DNA from: Zea mays
Lineage: Eukaryota; Streptophyta; Magnoliopsida; Poales; Poaceae
Direction: 5' to 3'
Length of the DNA stretch: 64,000 bases
Assembly: GCF_902167145.1 (NCBI RefSeq)
Contig: NC_050101.1
Span: 116,465,789 to 116,529,788 of the forward strand
Shown here: one piece after another, positions 10,414 through 20,762 of the stretch
How the letters are laid out: every line of letters begins with the position of its first letter
How positions within the stretch are numbered: position 1 is the stretch's first letter
Notes under the pieces: generated by a model
Databases searched by the model: none
Seen by the model: the letters and a program-made list of their open reading frames with translations, nothing else
What the model was told of the DNA's origin: nothing
Translations under genes and position numbers: made by a program

Positions 10414-13327
10414 GATGTTTTCAAGTTGTTCATATACCTCGCACCTACGCAAAGTTTAGTTGTCAAGGAAGGGTCGGCCTAGCCTCGGCAAGGCCCGACC
10501 CTCCCTCGGGGGCTAAAAGGGGGGAGACCCCCTCTGCGTCGAATTTTTTCCTCGAAAAAGGACCTCTTTTTAGCAGGATTTCTTCCGTGCTTCTTGACTA
10601 CTTTGGAAAGCGGATCCTGGAAACGACGAGGTACACGTAAGCAGCCAAGGCTGACCGAGCCGAGGGACTCCTACGCCTCCGGGATACGGATACCTCACTC
10701 GTCCCCTTCTGCGATAAGTAACTTGCGCTCGGATAAAGCAACTCCGTGGACCGAACGAGTCATCACGTTCGGAAGCTCTCCTGCCGAAGCAGTCCTTCAA
10801 GCTTTCTCGACTAAATCGGGGACAGGGCCTCATGGACGGGTGAAAGTACGCGTAAGCGGCAAGGCCGACCGAGCCGAGGGATTCCCACGCCTCTGGGATA
10901 CGGATACCTCACTCGTCCCTTCCGCGAAAAGCAACTCTCGCTCACACAAACATCCCTATTACCGACAGAGTCCAGATGCTCGAAACAAGAGGAAAAAAGG
11001 ACGCAGCTTCGCAAGCGCGGCGAGGGCGTGCTCTTCTGGCCTCGGCGGCCGCAGAAAGCGCACGCTACAAGATGATCTGATCCTGCAGGCCCGGGTCTTC
11101 ACGCCGAAGGGAGCCGTAGCACCCTCGGCATCGACGACGTCTACAGCAAAGCCCGACCCAGCCTCGGGCGGCGCCGAGGTCCAGGGGCTCCTCCAGGAAT
11201 CCGGCCCGAGCAGGCGGCTCAACCGGTTACCCCTGGGGCCTCGGGCAACCGGCTTCCAAGGGCGCTAGCCCGATCCGAGGCCTCGACTGACCGACTTGGG
11301 CGTCGGCACCGCTGACGGGCGACACGGCTAGGCTCCGGCCAACCAGGTTCCCCATTCTCGAGCCAACTCCGCCTCTGTTCATACTGATATCGCTACCCCC
11401 GGCCTCGATCCACCAAAGGGCGGCCGAGGGGTCCCTTCAACTAAGCTAGAGGAGCCTCACGTAACAAGGCCGAACGGGCCGAGGGATTCCTACGCCTCCG
11501 GGATACGGATACCTCACCCGTCACCTTGACACGGGGCAACTCATGCTTGGTAAAGCGGTTCAGATAATAAAACAGGCGAGACTTAGCGCTCGGAAATGAG
11601 GAAAAAACACGGCTCCGTGCCAAAATTACATACACGTTCAGGCCTCGACAGCCACAATGAACGAACTCACTGGCATTCGAAGTGCCATTACAAACGGAAC
11701 TCCGGTTCCCCCTCCGCAGGTACAAACAACCCCACTCCGAGGGGGAAGGCCTGCGGAGCAACGGAAGACCGACGAACGGCGCGCCGTCACCTGCTCCAGC
11801 AGTGGCGACGACGGCGACTTCTGCTCCGGGGGGCCGAACAGCGGCAACGCTGACCTCAGGGTGGATGCCGCTGTCAGGAGGCCCCCGCCCGTGCCAAAAC
11901 TCGTGAGGCAAGGACGGGCAGAAGGCCGTAGAAGTTGGAGGTCAGCCCGTGGCCGGTCCCGGCCGCCGCGCCGGCGGAAGAACCTCTTCCGGCTGCCGTG
12001 GCAGACGCCGACGCCGCAAGGGGCCCCGAAGCCACTCGCGGCTGAAGACCAGGCACGCTGCAGCTGCCGGACGCCACGGGCAATGCCCGCTTCTCCCCCC
12101 ATCACTGAGTGAAGGAGCGGGCCACCGCCCACGCGGGGGCCGACCCCAACTCGGCACTCTCCCCTCCCCAGCCTTGGTGATGAAAATCCTTGAGGCTGAG
12201 GAAGGGGCAGAGGCCGCAGCCCGGCTCGCTTTCCCCCACCATCAAGCTGGAGGTCGCCATCTCGGGTGACCGCCGGTGAAGGGGTGCGACCGGGCTGCGT
12301 GATGAAAATCCTTGAAGCCGAACGATGGCTGAGAGGTACCAACTCCCATGGAGTTGTGTTCCTCCAACGAGGAGGCGGAAAGGCGGCGGATATCCCCCAT
12401 CCGGGGGCTTGGAAGACAGGAAGACCCAGCGCTTAAGGGAGGAAGAAGACATGGTTGCCTTACGAAAGGAGCCTCCCTCCTTTTAAAGGCAACTCCCCCT
12501 ACGTGCGCCCCCAGGCGCCGCGGGCCGAGTCTTCTCCAACACGCTCCAAGGCCCTCCCCTGCGACTCGGGAGCTGGGTCCCGCATGTCATGCAAGCCGGC
12601 TCAGGGCAGAAGAAGCCAAACCGCCGCGCATGGTGCGCACGACCGTCCAGCGGTTACAGGCGACCCCCCATTTCCGCCCAGACCAACGGGCAGAAGGGGC
12701 GAGCAGCCATGCAGGCGGCATGCAACCGCGCCAGATGGACGCGCTTCTCCAACCTCTGACACGCCAGCCTGGGGCCCAGGCCCACGCGTCGAGCAAATGG
12801 CACGCCAGTTGCTGCATGCAAGCAACCGCACCGCCACTTGTGCCACCATCGCGCCTCTTCGGTTGCGAAGCCTATGCCACGACTCGAGGCGACCCAACAG
12901 CGCCAGACTGGCGCGTCGGTCAAAGCGACCGAAAGTGGGCCGGCAGTAATAGCGGTGGCAGGCGGGCGGGCGCAGCGGTCACATCGTCAGCCAGGCTCAC
13001 GTCCCATCCTGAGACAGCAAGAGAGCCTCCTCTCACGGCGTGAAGACGGTGCACCCGTGACCCGTTCCTCGAACGGATCACCCGCGCGCAACGGCCGCCC
13101 CGCCAACCACTCGCCCCGTCGCATTAACTCCGCGGCGGGACACGCGGCGCTTCTGGCAGGAGGAGCGCGCGACGCTTCACCTTCGCCTTAATAACCGCGT
13201 CAGAAAAGGTACGCCACGTCGTCTGATTTCGTATCCTTTTCCGTTTTCCTCTTTCTCTATCTCTTGCAACAGGGACCGGGGAAGGGGGATACCCCGAGAG
13301 GGATCCTTCTCCGCGAAGGAACCGGGC

Positions 13328-13552
13328 TCCGCGCCCCCCATTACTGATCAGGGGTTCGAAGGCTGGCCCCCCGAGGGTTCAACAGCCGCCTCAGATCGCG
13401 TGGGCCCGACACCCACTACTGGTCAGGGGTTCGAAGGCCGGCCCTCCGAAGGGCTCCACGGCCGCCTCAGGCTACTCGGGCTCCGCGCCCATTACTGATC
13501 AGGGGTTCGAAGGCTGGCCCCCGAAGGGTTCACAGTCGCCTCAGACACCGAG
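13328..13552 (+). repeat. Triple ~75-bp tandem repeat in Huck spacer
   Basis: Three imperfect copies, each with GTCAGGGGTTCGAAGG or the GATC variant (starting at 13,346, 13,421 and 13,497; spacing 75 and 76 bp) and ending in a GCCTCAG block. Confidence 0.85.
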
Positions 13553-14261
13553 CGAGGGATGACCAGGGGTACGTTCGATACATAACCGAGGCTCGGGCTG
13601 CGCTCCCGAGGTACCCTAGGACATATCCGAGACCAGCGGGAACGATCTTGTAACGGAATCCCATCGGAGGGAGGCATCGAGCCCTCGGACCCCGTCGCCA
13701 GGGGACCGGGTCCGGCAAGTCACCCGCAGGTACTTTTGGGCGTGCCTCTGGGCCCCTAGCCGACCCCCAACGAACGGGGCACGGACGTCCACTCGGATTA
13801 CCCGCTTGCAGCTCACCGGAGACACCATGTTCGGTGCCCATCGAGGGTAACATGGCGCACTCCCCCCCTCCTCCTTGCGGAAAGGCGACGTAGGGGCGTA
13901 TGTAAAAAGCCGAGTCTGTCCCTGATCGTCCTCTCGCCCTGTGCAGAGGCTCGGGGGCTGCTCTCGCAAAAACCGGCTCCGGCCAAATCGTTGACAGCGT
14001 CAACATACCAGCCCGAGAGCTTGGGCCCCGACCGTGCACCCGGGCTACGGCCAGTTCGCATGAGGGAACGACCAGACCAGCCGAAGCGTTAAGCGAAGTA
14101 TTAAGACCTCGAAGGAGTGTAACCACTCCTCCGAGGCCTCGGGGGCTACACCCGGCGGGTGCGCTCGCGCGCACCCACCGGAACGAAATGCAACCGAGAA
14201 AGGCTGGTCCCCTTGCAAAAAAGTGCGACAAAAGCCTCCAAGCGAGTGCTAACACTCCCTT

Positions 14262-14278
14262 CGAGGCTCGGGGGCTAC
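14262..14278 (+). promoter_or_regulatory. Polypurine tract region of Huck
   Basis: The purine-rich CGAGGCTCGGGGGCTAC directly precedes the 3' LTR and is the likely plus-strand primer. A near copy (CGAGGCCTCGGGGGCTAC) is at 14,131-14,149, with similar preceding text, so the tract appears duplicated. Confidence 0.6.
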
Positions 14279-14767
14279 TGTCGGGGACCATAATTAGGGG
14301 TACCCTCAAGACGCCTAATTCTCAGCTGGTAACCCCCATCAGCATAAAGCTGCAAAGGCCTGATGGGCACGATTAAGTCAGGGATCAGTCCACACGAGTG
14401 ACTCGATCGCGCTTCACCCGAGCCTAGCCTCGGCCGAAGGCAGCCGACCTCGAGAGACTTCCGTCTCGCCCGAGGCCCCCTTTTTATGGCGGACACATCA
14501 CCGGCTTGCCCAAGGCCTTGGCTTCGCTCAGAAGCAACCTTGACTAAATCACCACACCGACTGACCAAATTGCAGGGGCATTTAACGCAAAGGTGGCCTG
14601 ACACCTCTATCCTGACACGCGCCCCCGGCAGAGCCGAGGTGACCGCCGTCACTCCACCGCTCCACTGGCCAGTCTGACAGAAGGACAGCGCCGCCTGCGC
14701 CACTCCGACTGCAGTGCCACTCGACAGAGTGAGTCTGACAGGCAATTAGGCCTTGCCAAAGGCGCCA

Positions 14768-15283
14768 CGGCGAACTCCGCTCCGCCCGACCCCAGGGCTC
14801 GGACTCGGGCTAAGACCCGGAAGACGGCGAACTCCGCTCCGCCCGACCCCAGGGCTCGGACTCGGGCTAAGACCCGGAAGACGGCGAACTCCGCTCCGCC
14901 CGACCCCAGGGCTCGGACTCGGGCTAAGACCCGGAAGACGGCGAACTCCGCTCCGCCCGACCCCAGGGCTCGGACTCGGGCTAAGACCCGGAAGACGGCG
15001 AACTCCGCTCCGCCCGACCCCAGGGCTCGGACTCGGGCTAAGACCCGGAAGACGGCGAACTCCGCTCCGCCCGACCCCAGGGCTCGGACTCGGGCTAAGA
15101 CCCGGAAGACGGCGAACTCCGCTCCGCCCGACCCCAGGGCTCGGACTCAGGCAAAGACCCGGAAGACGGCGAACTCCGCTCCGCCCGACCCCAGGGCTCG
15201 GACTCAGGCAAAGACCCGGAAGACGACGAAACTCCGCCTCGCCCGACCCCAGGGCTCGGACTCCGCCCTGGCCTCGGCCGGAC
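14768..15283 (+). repeat. 57-bp tandem array in the Huck LTR
   Basis: Eight 57-bp units from 14,768 to about 15,223, recognisable by GAACTCCGCTCCGCCCGAC, followed by a worn ninth unit. The first six units look identical; the last two share a variant (CTCAGGCAAAG). Because 57 is divisible by three, frames stay open through the array on both strands, giving artificial repetitive ORFs. Confidence 0.93.
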
Positions 15284-15763
15284 GACTTCCGCCTCGCCCG
15301 ACCCCCTGGCTCGGGCTCGGCCACGGCAACTGAAGGCAAGACTCAACCTCGGCTTCGGAGGAAACCCCACGTCGCTCTGCCTAGAGCACAGACCGCCACG
15401 TCAACAGGAAACGTCATCATCATCCTACCCCGAATCGACTCGGGTCACGGAGAACAAGACCGGCGTCTCGTCCGGCCAGCTCCGCCAGAGGGGCAATGAT
15501 GGCGCTCCACGAGCTCTATGACGACGGCGGCCCCCAGCTCTCTTACGGCAGCAGGACAACGTCAGCAGGGACTCGACCGCTCCAACAGCTGTCCCTCCAT
15601 CAGGCTCCGTCGCACCTCCGATAGCCACGACATCACGCCAGCAGGATGCCCAGATCTCTCCGGCTGCCACATCGGCATGTACCTAGGGCACTAGCTCTCC
15701 CTCTGCTAGACACGTAGCACTCTGCTACATCCCCATTGTACACCTGGATCCTCTCCTTACAAC

Positions 15764-15770
15764 TATAAAA
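15764..15770 (+). promoter_or_regulatory. TATA box of Huck LTR
   Basis: TATAAAA followed by GGAAGGACCAGGGCC; the solo LTR E has the same layout (TATAAAA, then GGGGATGTCCAGGGCC) at 50,232. Probable U3/R core promoter. Confidence 0.7.
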
Positions 15771-16074
15771 GGAAGGACCAGGGCCTTCTCAGAAAAGGTT
15801 GGCCGCGCGGGACCGAGGACGGGACAGGCGCTCTCTTGGGGCCGCTCGCTTCCCTCACCCGCGTGGACGCTTGTAACCCCCCTACTGCAAGCGCACCTGA
15901 CCTGGGCGCGGGACGAACACGAAGGCAGCGGGACTTCCACCTCTCTCACGCTCGGCTCCGGCCGCCTCGCCTCTCCCCCCTCCGCGCTCGCCCACGCGCT
16001 CGACCCATCTGGGCTGGGGCACGCAGCACACTCACTCGTCGGCTTAGGGACCCCCCTGTCTCGAAACGCCGACA

Positions 16075-17305
16075 GATATATATGCATAATTTGATGGGTT
16101 ACCTATTTAGATAACCTTTCCAACCTTACTCCTTGTTTAACCTGGGATTATGATCTAATCAAGTAGCTTTGCTATCGCTACAACTTAACTTTATGCAGTC
16201 ACTCCCGCTTATGATATTAATGTTCCAAAATGGTAAGTTTACATTATTGTTGTTAACCCGATGGTTAAACAAGATTATTGCATATTAATTGGAACATGGA
16301 GTGACCACCCGGGAAAACAGTGCTACCATGAGAACTATCATGGCTCCGGTCTTGGCTAAATAACTAGGGAAGTCTTATGTTGGGTGTTGGTCGTGGTCGA
16401 CAGGAACGGGGGCATCTGGCAAGCTCTTATAGTTCCGGCTCAGGAAGATTGGATACGGGCATAGTTCCCAAAGCTTTACCCTGTAGTCTGGACTATAAGT
16501 TGGTTACGGTAGGTGTGCCTTATGCAGTTTGACCATTTCCAGCATTTGCGTAATGAGGACTCTAGGGAGAAGCCTCGTAGTGAGACCCTGGCCATTCACC
16601 TCGGAAGTGAATATGGGTCTAGCTAACCCGGGCTAGAAGGGAATCGCGACTCATGGGTAAAGATGCGCCACCTCTGCAGAGTGTAAAACTGATATATCAG
16701 CCGTGCTCACGGTTATGAGCAGCCTGGACTCCTCACATGATAATTGAACTTAAAGATGGAAATAAATCGAGATCCGATGGTCTGCCAATGGTTTGCTTAA
16801 GTGGTTTCACTTAAGTGTTGTTGATATATTCTTATACCTTTGTTTAATGGGAATACTTGGGATTCACACTTATTAGTAAGACCGGTGTTGTTAATAAAAT
16901 GTTGACCAACTAAAATGCTTACTGCTCAATCTCAGCCTCACCTTGTTATACCTGCATTAGTTTTTCCCCCACTTGCTGAGCCCCGACCATAAGTGAGCTC
17001 ACCCTTGCTTAATTTTGATCAGAAGTTGCAGATGAAGATATGATGCTGAACTCCATGGATGCTAGTCTAGTGATACCCCCGGTCATCTTCCTGTGGATGG
17101 ATGTCCATGTTCGCTGTACTTTGATGAATAAAGGTTAAGACATTATGTCTGTTCGAAGTGTAATATGTTAATATAATCGTTATTTACGCTTTTATGCATT
17201 GTTCTTTTGATATATTACACTTGTGACGTCAACATATGTGTGGAAATAGATCCTGGCACACATATGTTATGCACCCGGCTCTGCCCCTTGGAAACGGGTG
17301 TGACA
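16075..17305 (+). repeat. 5' LTR of TL (3' portion)
   Basis: Matches 23,887-25,117 of the 3' LTR without any gap. Reading both by eye I find two differences: C against T in CATGGCTCYGGTC (near 16,348 and 24,160) and A against C in CTCAGGMAGATTGG (near 16,445 and 24,257). Confidence 0.95.
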
Positions 17306-17309
17306 GAAG

Positions 17310-17321
17310 TGGTATCAAAGC
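17310..17321 (+). promoter_or_regulatory. Primer-binding site of TL
   Basis: TGGTATCAAAGC, four bases after the 5' LTR, complementary to the 3' end of initiator tRNA-Met with one mismatch. Confidence 0.8.
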
Positions 17322-17751
17322 AATGTGACCGTAGGTCGCTAGATTAGTTAGAAATGGAAAGCCTAGTCAGTCTTTCAAAGCCTGATATATTTTCCTCCAT
17401 AAAAATTTACTTTATATCAAAACTCGTCTCTTTTATCTTCAACCCTTCTTGTCTGATTCTTCGTCTATCAGAAGTTCTAATGAGAAGCATTGCAAGATGA
17501 TCAAGCTAGGATTGCGGAACTTGAAGCGAAGTTTGCCAGAAGAAACCCTTTCGAAGCTATCGACGATGCCCTATTCTCTATCTTATCCCCACTCCGCAAG
17601 AAGTTTTGTTATGGATCCCCTGGATCTATTATTTGACTTCTTGGTTAGGTTGATAGGATTGTTCTTTAGTATTAATATTTTCGACTAGATCGGTAATGGC
17701 GATAATATATTATATCATAGTGGTTTTCTAATCCCTAATATTACTATATAA

Positions 17752-17990
17752 CCCTTGACTTCTTATACTTTTGCTTTCGTGTCATTGTATTGCCACCCTT
17801 GCGCAATATGTACCTTGATATATTAAACTTTTGCCTCTCTACTTTTCTCCTTGATAATGCTTTCTCCCTTTTGAATTCCTATACTTTTGCTTTCGTGTCA
17901 TTGTATTGCCACCCTTGCGCAATATCTACCTTGATATATTAAACCTTTGCCTCTCTACTTTTCTCCTTGATAATACTTTCTCCTTAACTC
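17752..17990 (+). repeat. 116-bp tandem duplication in TL leader
   Basis: Two adjacent copies of a 116-bp segment, recognised by ATACTTTTGCTTTCGTGTC at 17,765 and 17,881 and by TTTCTCC at 17,861 and 17,977. They differ at a few positions and lie between the primer site and the first ORF. The rest of the leader (17,322-18,390) shows no gene. Confidence 0.9.
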
Positions 17991-18390
17991 ACATTATATC
18001 CTTGGTTGTATCATTTATCCTCACTTTAATAGTTCATGGTTATCTTATTTCTCTCTTGGCCACCAACAAATATGTCTTGTCTAACTCATTGCTATTTCTT
18101 TCCCGACTCCTTGATTTTATAATATCTTTCTTATTCCAAACCTTGTCTCACCTTTTGTTTGGTTGAATGAGTAGAATTGGATTGTGTTGTGCTGGTATGC
18201 TTGAGTTCATTGTCCTTTGTGTTCATATTTGATTTGCTTCTTTGAAATGATTGTTGGTGTATTGTGTGACTTTTGTCCACAATGACATCAGTTAGCTAGG
18301 TAAAACCTTAGATAGATGGGTTTTCTCTGCTCTCTATAATCTGTCTTTACTCAACCCTTTCATCCCTTCCATTCTTCCATACCCATACAG

Positions 18391-19662
18391 ATGTCAGACC
18401 TTGGAATGTCAACTACAAGTGATGTCACTAAATGCAAAGAATACGGTGTGTTGGCAAGTCAAAACAACACTATAAATGAAACAGCTGATGAACAGACCTT
18501 CAAGACACAAAAGGATGAACAACCAAACCAACAGACAAGTGACCTTGGAACATGTTGTTGTTGTGAGTACTATGGAATTCCTTGTCGCCAGATCAGTACA
18601 AACGAAAGTGAAACTACAAAACAGAAGAACCGGATTTTGTTTTCTGGTATAAAAAGACAATGGTCTCCCCAGGAACAACTAATAGCAGATGCACTGTCAG
18701 ACGATGAATTGTCAGGTATTCCAAAAAGGAAACATCACAAGGATGCCCAGCCCCAAGAAGAAACACAGGAGTGTTACATTCATGGATGGACTATTACTTG
18801 TACACAGTTTCAGCCTCGTCGTCGCATCAGTTCCAAGAAACAAAAAGGGAAACATGGAAAGAGTCAAGAAATAACTTCAAGAAAAGCTTGCTATCAATGT
18901 GGACGTGAAGGTCATTACTTCCGTAATTGTCCAGAGAAGAATTCACTTCAGATCACCACCGAGATGAAGCTATCTCAGTCTTCAGAAATAGAATGTGAAC
19001 AAAAATGCACAGAAACTTCTACCAACTCAGTAAAGACAACTCCACCATGTAAATTATCAAGTCGTGCTTGCTTTGGCTGTGGTGATACCGGCCATCTTGT
19101 TAATGGTTGTCCTAAGAAGAATGTGGAGATCAATAAGGTCCAAAAGAAAAGACAACACCCTCAAACTCATGCATCGACAAAGAATAAACAATGGAAAGAG
19201 ACCACAGGAAAGATAAGTTATGCAGTGACAGGAACCCTTCCATATGATGATGCGGTAATTTTTGGAACACTAGTCATTCACACAACCATCGCCACCGTGT
19301 TGTATGACCCTCGTACAACACATTCCTTTATCAGTTCCCAGTTTGCAACAAAGTATGGTATCTTTAAGTGTCCCTTAAGATCAAGAAAGACCATCAGTAC
19401 ACCCGAAGGAAAAATGTTAGTAAACTACATATGTCCGAAAGTAAGTGTTAAAATCAACGAGATAGATTTTTCAGCTGATCTCCTAGTGATAGAATCAATG
19501 GGAAAGGATGTGATTCTTGGAAAGAATTGGTTACAAAGAACTAAAGCAGTAATCCAACATACTGAGAGAACCATGTGTTTGGAAACCCTATCTGGAGAAA
19601 GAATAGTAGTTGAAGACAATCGACCTCCAGCTCAGATTGGTACATCTGACAAGGAAGAATAA
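18391..19662 (+). CDS. TL ORF1: gag-protease-like protein, protease site lost
   Basis: A complete 423-codon frame. The N-terminal half is hydrophilic. Two CCHC knuckles at residues 167-180 (CYQCGREGHYFRNC) and 227-240 (CFGCGDTGHLVNGC) suggest nucleic-acid binding. Residues about 285-405 read as a Gypsy-type retropepsin domain: a beta-rich start, HSFIS after the active-site position, a STPEG loop and an ILGKNWL block near the end. The active-site triplet normally reads Asp-Ser/Thr-Gly; here Asp306 is kept but is followed by Pro-Arg (VLYDPRTTHS), so the protease should be dead. The usual large capsid domain upstream of the knuckles is not evident. Nothing downstream continues into reverse transcriptase. 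The open frame despite a lost catalytic turn suggests that RNA binding or structure is what is retained; that is inference. Confidence 0.75.
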   Translation: MSDLGMSTTSDVTKCKEYGVLASQNNTINETADEQTFKTQKDEQPNQQTSDLGTCCCCEYYGIPCRQISTNESETTKQKNRILFSGIKRQWSPQEQLIADALSDDELSGIPKRKHHKDAQPQEETQECYIHGWTITCTQFQPRRRISSKKQKGKHGKSQEITSRKACYQCGREGHYFRNCPEKNSLQITTEMKLSQSSEIECEQKCTETSTNSVKTTPPCKLSSRACFGCGDTGHLVNGCPKKNVEINKVQKKRQHPQTHASTKNKQWKETTGKISYAVTGTLPYDDAVIFGTLVIHTTIATVLYDPRTTHSFISSQFATKYGIFKCPLRSRKTISTPEGKMLVNYICPKVSVKINEIDFSADLLVIESMGKDVILGKNWLQRTKAVIQHTERTMCLETLSGERIVVEDNRPPAQIGTSDKEE

Positions 19663-20155
19663 TATATCATTTAGCTAGAAGGAGTATGTCTCACGGAGAA
19701 AAAAAAATGTCAAGGTGTTGCCCCTTTCAAGATTTGTAATTGTGTTAAGTGATATATGAATAAATTTGGAGAATCTTTCGCACCTATTGTGTTTTGCCCT
19801 TTACAAAGAGAATAAAGTATGGTGTCATGCAAACAATATGATGCTCTATTCTAGTTGCCCTAAAGTCCCGCTCAAGTCTTACTCTCAATTTGTGCTCAAA
19901 GAAATATTCTTGGATCAGAAAAGATTATTTGGATATCATGCTCTGAAATCTATAAAGTTCAAAAAAAATCTTTGTTAAGGATTATAACACTTGTACACTC
20001 TTGTAGTATGATGAAGCTAGGAGAAATATGAAACCACCCTTGTTCCTTGACTAATCTTATCTTGGGAGTCAAAATGTTGTGTTAAGCTCTTTATCTTAAT
20101 GTCACGCAAGCCTCTTATGCAGTCTGTCTCACTAACTCTTTTATCCTCTGACTAG

Positions 20156-20635
20156 ATGATGAACCCCAATGGAAATGAAGTAAATGATGCCAACGACAAT
20201 ATTTCTACCTTAACAACTATGAACGAGAAAAATGAGTCACAGAGATATTCGATAAATGGAATGAAGAACAACAAAAGGAATAGAAAAATGTTTGGATACA
20301 TGATTAGTCCACCTCAAGCGAAAGCCACGAAACACATGGATACCCAAACAGAAGAATCAAGTCAGGCTCAGCTATATGAGATACAGACATCCAGTCAACC
20401 CTCACCTCCTGTTGGTCAAGCAAAGTTGACTCGCAAAGAACTCAAAGCAAGAGGTGCTTGCTACTACTGCAAAAATGAAGGACATCTTATTCGCGAATGC
20501 CCTAAGAAGCGTCTAGACCGAATAAAGAAGAAAGCTGCCAAGCATGACCTAAACAATAATTCAGAAGACCCACCATTTAACAAGTATGATGATGAAGGTC
20601 GTTTGATTAGCATTCATTGCGGAGCAGAGAAGTAA
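20156..20635 (+). CDS. TL ORF2: small single-zinc-knuckle protein
   Basis: A 159-codon frame starting ATGATGAACCC. It is Lys/Asn/Gln-rich, with one CCHC knuckle at residues 102-115 (CYYCKNEGHLIREC) followed by a basic stretch (PKKRLDRIKKKAAK). I do not recognise a full domain. It could be a separate small nucleocapsid-like protein or the detached end of a once longer gag; its knuckle differs from both in ORF1. It lies 493 bp after ORF1 (19,663-20,155 shows no gene) and 127 bp before the 3' LTR. Confidence 0.55.
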   Translation: MMNPNGNEVNDANDNISTLTTMNEKNESQRYSINGMKNNKRNRKMFGYMISPPQAKATKHMDTQTEESSQAQLYEIQTSSQPSPPVGQAKLTRKELKARGACYYCKNEGHLIRECPKKRLDRIKKKAAKHDLNNNSEDPPFNKYDDEGRLISIHCGAEK

Positions 20636-20747
20636 GGAAGTTCCTTAAGTTTGGAGGAGTTCAATGTGAACTAAGAACCTACAAATAACCATGTAGCACC
20701 TTTGTTTTCTTGCTAGCCTTTCTTAATCTCGAGGACGAGATTCTTTT

Positions 20748-20762
20748 TAAGGGGGTAGATTT
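20748..20762 (+). promoter_or_regulatory. Polypurine tract of TL
   Basis: TTAAGGGGGTAGATT ends directly at the TGTAACACCC start of the 3' LTR; likely plus-strand primer. Confidence 0.75.

Larger units (their letters stand above)
10414..14278 (+). other. Huck pol-to-LTR spacer, GC-rich, repeats, no clear gene
   Basis: A 3.9-kb stretch between pol and the 3' LTR. It holds three related copies of a roughly 95-bp segment (10,634-10,731; 10,848-10,945; 11,457-11,552), recognisable by GGGATACGGATACCTCAC, and a triple tandem repeat at 13.3-13.55 kb. Several long frames are open on both strands (the longest, minus 11,638-12,342) but are Pro/Arg/Gly-rich, as expected by chance in GC-rich DNA. Some Tat-lineage elements carry an extra, even antisense, gene here, so one cannot be excluded. 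Confidence 0.6.
6872..16074 (+). mobile_element. Huck (Gypsy, Tat lineage), 5' part cut off by C
   Basis: The plus-strand remainder of a Gypsy element whose 5' LTR, gag and start of pol lie left of the window, beyond the inserted Sirevirus C. It contains pol (6872-10,413), a 3.9-kb GC-rich spacer and the 3' LTR (14,279-16,074). The LTR start (TGTCGGGGACCATAATTAGG), its length of about 1.8 kb, the 57-bp GC-rich array and a late RNase H domain after the RT agree with what I recall of maize Huck. GATAT at 16,075-16,079 is the expected target duplication; the undisturbed TL LTR has the same bases at 23,887-23,891. Confidence 0.8.
14279..16074 (+). repeat. 3' LTR of Huck
   Basis: A 1796-bp LTR beginning TGTCGGGGACC and ending ACGCCGACA (inverted TGTCGG/CCGACA ends). 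It holds an array of 57-bp repeats, a TATA box at 15,764-15,770 and a GC-rich R/U5 part. The array makes it longer than the related solo LTR E (1258 bp), which shares the start and the promoter block. Confidence 0.92.

Noticed and set aside
11638..12342. Minus-strand frame of 234 codons in the Huck spacer as an antisense gene
   Set aside because: Composition is Gly/Arg/Pro/Ser-rich in GC-rich DNA, several overlapping frames are equally open, and no domain is recognised; kept only as a remark.
14753..15499. Long open frames on both strands with 19-residue repeats
   Set aside because: They are translations of the 57-bp non-coding LTR array; a repeat length divisible by three keeps frames open.
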